DNA from: Candidatus Paceibacterota bacterium
GTDB lineage: Bacteria > Verrucomicrobiota > Verrucomicrobiia > Limisphaerales > UBA8199
Reading direction: 5' to 3'
DNA: 64,000 nucleotides
Assembly (NCBI GenBank): GCA_035452965.1
Contig: DAOTCE010000006.1
Coordinates: forward strand, 62,001-126,000
Part shown: in pieces, positions 1 through 7,432 of the stretch
How positions within the stretch are numbered: the stretch's first letter is position 1
Layout: the number at the start of each line of letters is the position of its first letter
The notes under the pieces: generated by a model
What the model saw: the letters and a program-made list of their open reading frames with translations, nothing else
Database searches by the model: none
What the model was told of the DNA's origin: nothing
Program-made: the position numbers and the translations under genes

Positions 1-181
1 AGCAGTCCGCTCGCCATATGGTCTCTGCCCGGTATAGCACGCCCGCCTGGCAAAGCACGCGTTATGATGCCACCCCGATGCCAAGGCGGAAAAGTTCACG
101 TGACACGTGTATGAAGCAGCCCGGCCATCAATCGCGCCCAGCCCTTGACACCATCCCGCTTGAATCCGTAGGCTCCGGCTC
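1..181. other. Left-edge non-coding stretch
   Basis: No reading frame here has a plausible start, ribosome binding site or recognisable product. It is the upstream region of the sugar operon beginning at 182 and may hold its promoter, but no convincing -35/-10 pair was picked out. A CACGTG-centred sequence lies at about 92-107. Confidence 0.5.
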
Positions 182-1405
182 ATGTTACGCAATCTTCTCC
201 CTGCCGCGATTGTTGTTATGAGCTTAGGCACACCCCTCACCCAATGCGCTCGCGCCGCCACTTTTGCGGACGACGCCACCTTCCTGAAGCGCCACACGGA
301 ACTCATCGTCTTGAGCGATGCGAAGGGCCTTGCCAAAGTGGCCATCGTGCCCGCCTGGCAGGGCCGGGTCATGACCAGCACCGCCGGGGCCGACGCCGGC
401 CTCAGCTTTGGCTGGATCAACCGCGAGCTCATCGCCTCCGGCAAGCTGCTGCCCCACATGAATGCTTTCGGCGGCGAAGACCGTTTCTGGATGGGGCCGG
501 AGGCCGGGCAGTTTTCGATCTTCTTCGCCCAGGGAACGAAGTTTGAATTTGCGGACTGGTTTACGCCTGCCGCCTTTGATACGCTGCCGTTCAAAGTCCT
601 GCGCCAATCCAGGGACAAGGCCGTGTTCGCCTCACAATTCAACCTGACCAATTACTCGGGCACGCGCTTTAAGGTGGCGGTGAACCGGGAAGTCCGCCTG
701 CTTAACTCCAAAACAGCCTGGCGGAAGCTGGGCGTTAAGCCTTCCGTCGGCGTGAGCCTGGTCGCCTTTGAATCCGACAACAGGATTACCAACGCCGGCG
801 AGGAAGCGTGGAAAAAGGACACAGGATTGCTCTCGATTTGGATTCTCGGCATGTTTACTCCTTCTCCTTCCGCCACCATCGTCGTACCTATCGAGGCCGG
901 ACCTGAATCCAAGCTTGGCGTAAAGGTAACGTCGGACTACTTTGGCCAGATCCCGCCGGATCGCCTGGTAGTCAAGGACGACGTGATCTACTTCTCCGCC
1001 GACGGCAAGTACCGCAGCAAGATCGGCATCAACCCCAAGCGTAGCAAGGGCGTATTGGGCAGCTACGACGCGGACAACAAAGTGCTGACCATTGCGCAGT
1101 ACAAAGTGCCCGCAGGCGTAACCGACTACGTCAACTCGCTCTGGAAGATCCAGGATGACCCCTACAGCGGCGATGCCGCAAACTGCTACAACGACGGCCC
1201 GCCCGCGCCCGGCGAGAAGCCGATGGGCCCGTTCTTCGAGCTGGAATCCTCTTCACCAGCCGCCGCGCTGGCGCCCGGCAAGAGCCTCGCCCACGTCCAC
1301 CGGACAATCCACCTGACCGGGCCGGAATCCGCGCTGGATGGCGTCGCCCGCGCCACGCTGGGCGTCTCCATCGCCGACATCAAAGCCGGACTCAAGAATC
1401 GGTAA
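182..1405 (+). CDS. Secreted DUF6786-like protein
   Basis: The 407-residue product begins with a signal peptide (hydrophobic stretch about residues 4-20, type I site likely after ARA near 26); an LTQC sequence is a poor lipobox. The remainder is beta-rich, with aromatic and Gly motifs such as NAFGGEDRFWMGPE (about residues 96-109) that I associate with DUF6786, a family thought to adopt a galactose-mutarotase-like fold. Its biochemical role is not established. It is the first gene of an operon with a sugar symporter, a GH172 enzyme and an isomerase-like protein: its stop is followed after one base by the transporter ATG, which implies coupled translation. A periplasmic role in sugar binding or mutarotation is inferred from this context. 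The DUF assignment is from memory of the motif pattern. Confidence 0.7.
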   Translation: MLRNLLPAAIVVMSLGTPLTQCARAATFADDATFLKRHTELIVLSDAKGLAKVAIVPAWQGRVMTSTAGADAGLSFGWINRELIASGKLLPHMNAFGGEDRFWMGPEAGQFSIFFAQGTKFEFADWFTPAAFDTLPFKVLRQSRDKAVFASQFNLTNYSGTRFKVAVNREVRLLNSKTAWRKLGVKPSVGVSLVAFESDNRITNAGEEAWKKDTGLLSIWILGMFTPSPSATIVVPIEAGPESKLGVKVTSDYFGQIPPDRLVVKDDVIYFSADGKYRSKIGINPKRSKGVLGSYDADNKVLTIAQYKVPAGVTDYVNSLWKIQDDPYSGDAANCYNDGPPAPGEKPMGPFFELESSSPAAALAPGKSLAHVHRTIHLTGPESALDGVARATLGVSIADIKAGLKNR

Positions 1406-1406
1406 G

Positions 1407-3431
1407 ATGAACACCAGTAATCAAACCACAGCCGCCGCCGGCAAGACCATGACGCAGTCGGTCAAACAAGGCATGTTCGTCCTGCCAGATGGCAGGAACG
1501 TGCTATTCACCTTCTGTCTGGTCAGCTCGCTGTTCCTCCTCTGGGGATTCTGCAACGGGATGATTGACGTGATGGACAAGCACTTCCAGGAGGAACTGCA
1601 CCTCAGCTTGTCGCAGTCGGCCTGGGTCCAGTTTGCGCACTGGATGGGCTACTTCCTCATGTCCATCCCCGCGGGCTGGCTCGCGACGCGGCTGGGCTAC
1701 AAAGGCGGCATTATCGCCGGGCTGTTGTTGGTCTCGGTCGGCGGGTTCTGGTTCATTCCAGCATCCAAGATCGCGGCGTTCTGGGCCTTCCTGCTCGGCG
1801 TATGCGTCGTGGCCTCTGGCTTGACCTTCCTGGAAACGGTGGCCAACCCCTACACGACGGTGCTGGGCCCCTCGCGCTACGCCGCCGCCCGCATCAATAC
1901 GGCTCAGTCCTGCAACGGCGTCGGCTGGATCTTCGGTCCGATCGCCGGCAGCATGTTCTTTTATGGCACGGATGCGGCCGGGCGAAGCACCGGTTCGCAG
2001 ACGCTTTGGATCCCATATGCGGGCGTTGCGGTGGGGGTGCTCATCCTGGCGGTCATCTTCTTCTTTGCCCCAGTCCCCGATGTGAAGGCTGAGGACGATT
2101 ATCATTTGGACGACAAAGGTCCCGGCACGGCCCCGGCCCCGGCGACCCGGGAGGTGAACCGCAAGCTGTCGTATGCGTTGCTGCTGGGGAATGTGGCCGC
2201 GCTGATCGGCGTCTTCATCTTCATCTTCTGGCTCACGTTCGATGGCCTGCAGCTTGGCCCGCGCCTGGTGGGGTTGGCCTCCGCCATTCCGCGCCCATCC
2301 AGCGTGGTCGTGAGCGCGCAAAACTCGGTGCTGATCGTGCTGACGGTCGCCGCCGGGCTGGTCCTGTTGGCCGCGGCTATCTGGCTGATCGGCGTCACCA
2401 AACGCCTCTCCCACCACAGCGTCTGGGCGCACGAACACTTTTCCGGGGCCACGCTGGCGCAGTTCCTGTATGTCGCGGCCCAGTGCGGCATCTTCAGCTT
2501 CCTGATCAATTACCTGACCTCGGAGCCGCCGTCCCTGCCCTCCTCCTGGTTCAAGGAGAGCACCAGCAAATGGATCGAGGTGCGAACGGCCTTTGCGGGT
2601 TCGGACTTCAAAGACGTGTCCTCCCTGGCGACAAAACTGACCGTCAAAGCTGATTCTATGTCAGTCTTTCTCGCCACACAGCTTTCCGATGCCACGGTTC
2701 AAACACTGGCCCGCTACAAGGAAGGTGCGGCCAGCACCACGGCGGCGCGCGTGGCGATGATGCAGGATCTCAACAGCCTCATCCTCAAGACCAACATCTA
2801 TGCGCCGGAGCGATTCCAGGGCATCGCCTTGCAGGACAAGACCAGACACCTGCTCGGGCCCGATGCCCCGCCGCGTAGCCTGCCGCGGCTCAACCGGCTG
2901 CTGCTCGCCGACGCGTATCCGCAGGAACTGGCCTTCCAGGACGGCATCTTCGGCGTGAGCAACCAGTTCGCCGCCACACTGGCGTCGGTTGGCTTCTTTT
3001 GTTTCCTCCTGGGCCGGGTCACCGGCGCGGCCATGCTGCGCAAAATCTCCGCCCACAAGATGCTCGGTCTCTACAGCGTGATCAATGCCGTGCTTTGTTT
3101 CCTGATCTACTTGAAGCTGGGCTGGCTGTCGGTAGTGTGCGTCTTCCTCTGCTACTTCTTCATGTCCATCACCTTCCCCACTATCTTCGCCCTCGGTATC
3201 TTTGGCCTGGGGGCGCGGGCCAAGGCCGCCTCGGCCTACATCGTCATGGGCATCGTCGGCGGTGCCCTCCTGCCCAAGCTCATGGGCGCGGTAGCCGACC
3301 ACTATAACATGTCCCGGGGCTTCATCGTGCCCCTAATCTGCTTCGTGTTCATTGCCTTCTACGGCTACGGCTGGCCCAAGCTCAGCCGCGTCGAGGCCCT
3401 CCACGGCGTCGGGACATCCGGGGGGCGCTAA
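1407..3431 (+). CDS. FucP-like sugar:H+ symporter (MFS) with insertions
   Basis: A 674-residue inner-membrane transporter of the L-fucose/glucose-galactose MFS family. The N-half has the expected first helices (LFLLWGFCNGMIDVM, about residues 38-52) and GMIDVMDKHFQEEL resembles the FucP helix-1 region. Family members are usually 410-440 residues; this one is about 240 longer. Two additional hydrophobic helices (about residues 252-276 and 308-330) lie in the central loop between TM6 and TM7. A hydrophilic insert of roughly 150 residues (about 371-521) follows TM7, which should be periplasmic. TM8-12 then look normal (FLLGRVTGAAML onward). The ATG at 1407 is chosen because it lies just after the preceding stop and because upstream codons read through that gene. 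The substrate is unknown; context suggests a mono- or disaccharide released by the GH172 enzyme. Confidence 0.88.
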   Translation: MNTSNQTTAAAGKTMTQSVKQGMFVLPDGRNVLFTFCLVSSLFLLWGFCNGMIDVMDKHFQEELHLSLSQSAWVQFAHWMGYFLMSIPAGWLATRLGYKGGIIAGLLLVSVGGFWFIPASKIAAFWAFLLGVCVVASGLTFLETVANPYTTVLGPSRYAAARINTAQSCNGVGWIFGPIAGSMFFYGTDAAGRSTGSQTLWIPYAGVAVGVLILAVIFFFAPVPDVKAEDDYHLDDKGPGTAPAPATREVNRKLSYALLLGNVAALIGVFIFIFWLTFDGLQLGPRLVGLASAIPRPSSVVVSAQNSVLIVLTVAAGLVLLAAAIWLIGVTKRLSHHSVWAHEHFSGATLAQFLYVAAQCGIFSFLINYLTSEPPSLPSSWFKESTSKWIEVRTAFAGSDFKDVSSLATKLTVKADSMSVFLATQLSDATVQTLARYKEGAASTTAARVAMMQDLNSLILKTNIYAPERFQGIALQDKTRHLLGPDAPPRSLPRLNRLLLADAYPQELAFQDGIFGVSNQFAATLASVGFFCFLLGRVTGAAMLRKISAHKMLGLYSVINAVLCFLIYLKLGWLSVVCVFLCYFFMSITFPTIFALGIFGLGARAKAASAYIVMGIVGGALLPKLMGAVADHYNMSRGFIVPLICFVFIAFYGYGWPKLSRVEALHGVGTSGGR

Positions 3432-3441
3432 TCCAGACAAT

Positions 3442-5481
3442 ATGCGAAACCGGAACCATGATCCCCTCTTTGCCCTCACGGTCGGCCTGGTCTTGACCTG
3501 CGCGCCGCTCTGGGCTGCACAACAGCAGCTGACTTACGTTGACCTGGTCAAGCGACTCACGGACCTGGAGCAACTGGCCACGGTGCCCATGCCAGGTGAG
3601 AAGTGCGTCCAATGGTCTAGCTACGACCGCGCCAGCCGCTACGATGCGGCTACCGGGAAATATGTGGCCTGGGATGCCAACGCCGACGGGGACGGCATCA
3701 TCCGCAAGGAAGATGGCAAACTCGTCTTCGCCGAGATGGAAGGGCCAGGCTGCATCTGGCGTATCTGGTCCGCCACACCCAAAGAGGGGCACGTGCGGAT
3801 TTATCTCGACGGCGCGGCCGAACCCGCGGTGGACCTGCCGTTCGTCGGCTACTTTGATCGCAAGAACGAGCCCTTTACCTGCCCCGCCCTCGTGCACACG
3901 GTCGCCATGGGCTGGAACAATTACACGCCCATCCCGTTCCAGAAGTCCTGCAAGATCACGGCTGATCCCGGCTGGGGCGCCTATTACCAGTTCGTTTACA
4001 CCGTCTTCCCCAAAGGCACACAGGTGCCGGCGTTCAGGCGGGACCTGTCGGCGGCGGAGCGGGCGGCGCTCGATCAAGCCAACTCGATCCTGGGTGAGTG
4101 CCGGTTTGGCGCCGGTCGCGAGCACCCCGGGGCGAAGCTGATTGCGAAGGGAATCAAGGCCGGCCCCGTCACCACCAGCACCGTGGCGAAGCTCAAAGGC
4201 CCGCGCGCCATCACGGGGTTACGGGTCAGGCTGGTCCCGGCCCCCGCGCCCGAGGATCTCGACACCCTGCGAGAACTGGCCCTGCAGATCAAATGGGACG
4301 GCGAGTCCGCTCCCAGCGTGTGGTCGCCGCTCGGCGACTTCTTTGGCACGGCGCCCGGCCTCAATGCCTATCGCTCCCTGCCGCTCGGGGCCGGGGAGGA
4401 CGGCTGGCTATATTGCAATTGGTACATGCCTTTCAAAAAGGAGGCCCGGGTGGAACTGGTCAACGATGGTTCCACCGCCCGCACCCTGCAGGTCGAGCTC
4501 CAACACGCCGAACTCTCCCGACCCATCGCTCAACTCGGCCGCTTCCACGCCAAGTGGCACCGGGATGCCTTCCTGCCGCGCGAGGCCGAGCGCTGGATTG
4601 ACTGGCCTTTCCTCAAGACCGAAGGGGCGGGGCGCTTCGCCGGCCTCATGCTCCACGTCTGGAACCCGCGCGGGAGCTGGTGGGGCGAGGGAGACGAGAA
4701 GTTCTTCGTGGACGGGGAGAAGTTCCCGTCCACCATCGGCACCGGGTCGGAAGACTATTTTGGCTATGCCTGGTGCTGCCCGCAGTTGTTCCAGAATGCC
4801 TACCATAACCAGACCCGCAACGATGGCAACAACCGCGGTCACATCTCCGTTAACCGCTGGCAGATCGCCGATGCCATCCCCTTCCACAAGTCCTTTGAGG
4901 GCTGCATCGAGAAGTACTACCGGAACGACCGGCCCACGCTGTATGCGGGCACGACCTACTGGTATCTCGGCCCGGATGGCAATGATCCCTACCGCCCGCT
5001 CCCGCTGCGCGAGCGCCTCGGCTACTGGGGGCCGGTGCAGACCTACAAGGTCAAAGGTGCAATCGAGGGGGAGAAGCTCAAGATTATCGCGAAGAGCGGC
5101 GGTGAGACCCAGGAACAGGACATGACCGCATTCGAGGGAGCCTGGAGCAACGACGCTCACCTCTGGTGGATCCAAGCTAAACCCGGGGACAAGCTGGAGC
5201 TGGCCCTGCCGCTCCAGCAGACGGGGAAGTACCGGATGCTCATGCAACTCACCCGGGCGCCGGACTACGGCATTGTGCAGCTTCATCTCGACGGCCAGAA
5301 GCTGGGCAGCCCGATTGACCTTTACCGCAAGGCGGTCAGGTCTACCGGGGAACTGGCAATGGGCGAGCTCGAACTCGCGGCCGGAGACCATAAGCTGACA
5401 GTCGAGATCGTTGGCGCCAATGACAAGGCCATTAAGAGCCACATGTTCGGCCTGGACTACGTGAAGCTTGACCCGATGTAG
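3442..5481 (+). CDS. Secreted glycoside hydrolase family 172 (DUF2961)
   Basis: A 679-residue protein with a signal peptide (residues 1-24, ending PLWA-A). The DUF2961/GH172 core is evident from GEGDEKFFVDGE and GTGSEDYFGYAW. Glu416 and Glu437 are 21 residues apart, the same spacing as the two catalytic glutamates known in the bifidobacterial alpha-D-fructofuranosidase of this family. Known GH172 activities are on difructose dianhydride I/alpha-D-fructofuranosides and D-arabinofuranosides. The last 115 or so residues form an additional beta-sandwich-like domain (GKYRMLMQLTRAPDYG), possibly carbohydrate-binding. The start at 3442, 10 bases after the transporter stop, gives a clean signal peptide. 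It probably acts in the periplasm, releasing the furanose taken up by the MFS protein. The exact substrate cannot be read from sequence. Confidence 0.9.
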   Translation: MRNRNHDPLFALTVGLVLTCAPLWAAQQQLTYVDLVKRLTDLEQLATVPMPGEKCVQWSSYDRASRYDAATGKYVAWDANADGDGIIRKEDGKLVFAEMEGPGCIWRIWSATPKEGHVRIYLDGAAEPAVDLPFVGYFDRKNEPFTCPALVHTVAMGWNNYTPIPFQKSCKITADPGWGAYYQFVYTVFPKGTQVPAFRRDLSAAERAALDQANSILGECRFGAGREHPGAKLIAKGIKAGPVTTSTVAKLKGPRAITGLRVRLVPAPAPEDLDTLRELALQIKWDGESAPSVWSPLGDFFGTAPGLNAYRSLPLGAGEDGWLYCNWYMPFKKEARVELVNDGSTARTLQVELQHAELSRPIAQLGRFHAKWHRDAFLPREAERWIDWPFLKTEGAGRFAGLMLHVWNPRGSWWGEGDEKFFVDGEKFPSTIGTGSEDYFGYAWCCPQLFQNAYHNQTRNDGNNRGHISVNRWQIADAIPFHKSFEGCIEKYYRNDRPTLYAGTTYWYLGPDGNDPYRPLPLRERLGYWGPVQTYKVKGAIEGEKLKIIAKSGGETQEQDMTAFEGAWSNDAHLWWIQAKPGDKLELALPLQQTGKYRMLMQLTRAPDYGIVQLHLDGQKLGSPIDLYRKAVRSTGELAMGELELAAGDHKLTVEIVGANDKAIKSHMFGLDYVKLDPM

Positions 5482-5513
5482 CCAAACGGCGTCTGCACCA
5501 AACCACCTGCCCC

Positions 5514-6440
5514 ATGATCACAATCTCACGCCGTGAATTCATCGCCCAAACGTCCCTGGCCGCAACCACCACCGCCTTCTGTGGCGCCTGGATTCAGCGA
5601 GGTTTCACCGCCGAGCCCTGGCCGCCGCCGATCGTGGTGTTCAGCAAGATCTATCAGGCGCTCAAGCTGAACTTCGATGACGCGGCGGCGCTGACGGCGG
5701 AGGCGGGGATAGACGGCATAGACTGCCCGGTGCGGCCCGGCGGCGAGATTCTGCCGGAACAGGCGGCGACACGCCTGCCGGAATACGCGGCCGCCTTGAA
5801 TAAGCACAGCCTGCAGGTGCCCTTGCTCACGACGGGGATTACCGGGGTGTCCTCACCCAATGCCGAAGAGATCCTGCGCACGGCGAAGCAGCACGGCGTA
5901 CGCTTCTACCGATTAGGATTTGTGCTGCGGAAACCGGAGGTGCCCGCCGACCAGCAGGTGCGCGAGGTCCAGGCCCAACTCAAGGACCTGGCGGCGCTGA
6001 ACAAGGCGGTCGGCCTCGGGGCCATTCTCCAAAATCACTCACCGACGGGCCGCAATTATGTCGGAGGCGACCTGGCGGACATGTATGAGATCGTCAAGGA
6101 ATTCGACCCGGCGCAGGTCGGGGTGGCGTTCGACATCGGCCATGCGCTGGTGGTTCATGGTAACGAATGGCGCGGACACTTCGACAAGCTCAAATCGCAC
6201 ATCAAGGTCGCCTACGTGAAGGACGTGACCAGGGCCGGACGCTGGGTGCCGTTTGGCCAGGGCGACATCGGCGGGTTGGGCTACTTCAAGCTGCTCAGGC
6301 AAACAGGCTGCCGCGCCCCCATCTCACTGCACATCGAGTTCGACTGGAGCGGCGGCGGGAAGTCCAGGACGCGCAGCGCGCTGATCAAGGCGCTGCGCGA
6401 CAGCGCGCGGGTGTTGCGAGGCTGGCTCGCAGAGGCTTAA
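5514..6440 (+). CDS. Tat-exported sugar isomerase/epimerase-like TIM barrel
   Basis: The 308-residue product starts with a twin-arginine signal (ISRREFIAQTSL) and then shows the AP-endonuclease-2/xylose-isomerase-like TIM barrel pattern: ILQNHSPTG (metal-ligand strand), GVAFDIGHAL (Asp/His) and a final HIEFDW that would supply a metal-binding Glu. Such proteins act on keto/aldo sugars or inositols; the exported forms common in PVC bacteria have no defined reaction. It is the last gene of the 182-6440 operon, 32 bases after GH172, so it probably processes the same sugar. Confidence 0.85.
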   Translation: MITISRREFIAQTSLAATTTAFCGAWIQRGFTAEPWPPPIVVFSKIYQALKLNFDDAAALTAEAGIDGIDCPVRPGGEILPEQAATRLPEYAAALNKHSLQVPLLTTGITGVSSPNAEEILRTAKQHGVRFYRLGFVLRKPEVPADQQVREVQAQLKDLAALNKAVGLGAILQNHSPTGRNYVGGDLADMYEIVKEFDPAQVGVAFDIGHALVVHGNEWRGHFDKLKSHIKVAYVKDVTRAGRWVPFGQGDIGGLGYFKLLRQTGCRAPISLHIEFDWSGGGKSRTRSALIKALRDSARVLRGWLAEA

Positions 6441-6522
6441 GCGGAATACCATAGACGAGAGTTTGCCCATTGCTCGCCCGCATGAGCTCTGCCCGGGTGA
6501 GGTGAAAGATGTTGGGCGTCAT

Positions 6523-7119
6523 TCACGGCATCCGCTCAAACGCCTCCGCACCGAGAATCCGCACCCGCTCGCGCGACGGGTAGAAGTATAAACAGCCCTG
6601 GCTCGTTCCCCCATAGGACCATGCCAGGCCCACATCCCCGGCGCCGAAATCTGCCGTCGGGTAGGCGCGGTCAATCACGACTGCATTTGGGCTTTGGTTC
6701 GTGCGAAAGTGTGCATCCACCATTACGCTGGGCACGGCAAAGGATTTCGAGGAAACACTCGTCACGAACACCCCCAGGTAGATTGGCTCGCCTTCGGCGG
6801 TCACCACGAATGGGGTGCCTGACACCGGCGGGCGCGGCAAGCGGGCTCGCGCCTCTTGTGTCAGCCGCAGCGTGTGTGTGCTGAAGTCGTAGTTTAGAAT
6901 GTCTGCGTCGGAAATCACGGGTGCCGGCGACAGCGTGACGTGAGACCAATCGTCCGTTCCCCGCGCTAGAATGCGCGGGTCCACTGGCCCCGCCAGTGTG
7001 TAGATGGCGAAGCCGGGGTCGGGCACAATTGACCCCGGCAAGCCGGAAGCCACGGTGGGAACGACGCCGACGAAAGCGACCGCGACCGCTCCCGCCGCTT
7101 GCCTGAAACGCAACTTCAT
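6523..7119 (-). CDS. Secreted protein of unknown function
   Basis: A 198-residue protein with an N-terminal signal peptide (MKLRFRQAAGAVAVAFVGVV, probable cleavage after VASG). The start at 7119 is preceded by an AAGG a few bases upstream. I do not recognise a family. The mature part begins with DPGFAIYTLAG and has a predicted beta-rich character (EPIYLGVFVTSVSSKSFAVPS, where the protein might contact a peptide bond or metal; this is not claimed). It faces the sugar operon tail-to-tail and the kinase/adenylyltransferase fusion head-to-head. Confidence 0.7.
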   Translation of the reverse strand: MKLRFRQAAGAVAVAFVGVVPTVASGLPGSIVPDPGFAIYTLAGPVDPRILARGTDDWSHVTLSPAPVISDADILNYDFSTHTLRLTQEARARLPRPPVSGTPFVVTAEGEPIYLGVFVTSVSSKSFAVPSVMVDAHFRTNQSPNAVVIDRAYPTADFGAGDVGLAWSYGGTSQGCLYFYPSRERVRILGAEAFERMP

Positions 7120-7432
7120 GCCTTCAACCTTGCTACCCAACCGAGCAGGAGATGTCAAAGCCGCGTAAAACAATTGTAAAAGAATTGGCTGCTGTTGAAA
7201 GTCAGGGGCGCTGCACCGGCATCCGAGGAAGTTCCGGGGAGGTTCACCCGCCCAGGCAATCTGGAATGGCCGCAAATGCTGCATCGGCAAGGGGAACCGT
7301 GCTCCGGCTGGAAGCACGATTTGGGGGAGGTCTGGAGGCATGGCCAACTGCCAGGAATGCTATACTATTCGAAGTGTGATGACGCGTGGCGATACTGACA
7401 GGACGAGAGAAGCACAAAGGTCCGGGGCTCGC
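7120..7432. other. Divergent intergenic region
   Basis: About 310 bp between two divergent starts. It includes an A/T-richer patch around 7160-7200 that could carry promoters. No gene, tRNA or clear hairpin was found. An upstream in-frame ATG at 7379 would extend the next gene by 18 residues. Confidence 0.4.

Noticed and set aside
92..107. CACGTG-centred site resembling parS
   Set aside because: Only about 11 of 16 positions match the consensus and it is far from parB.
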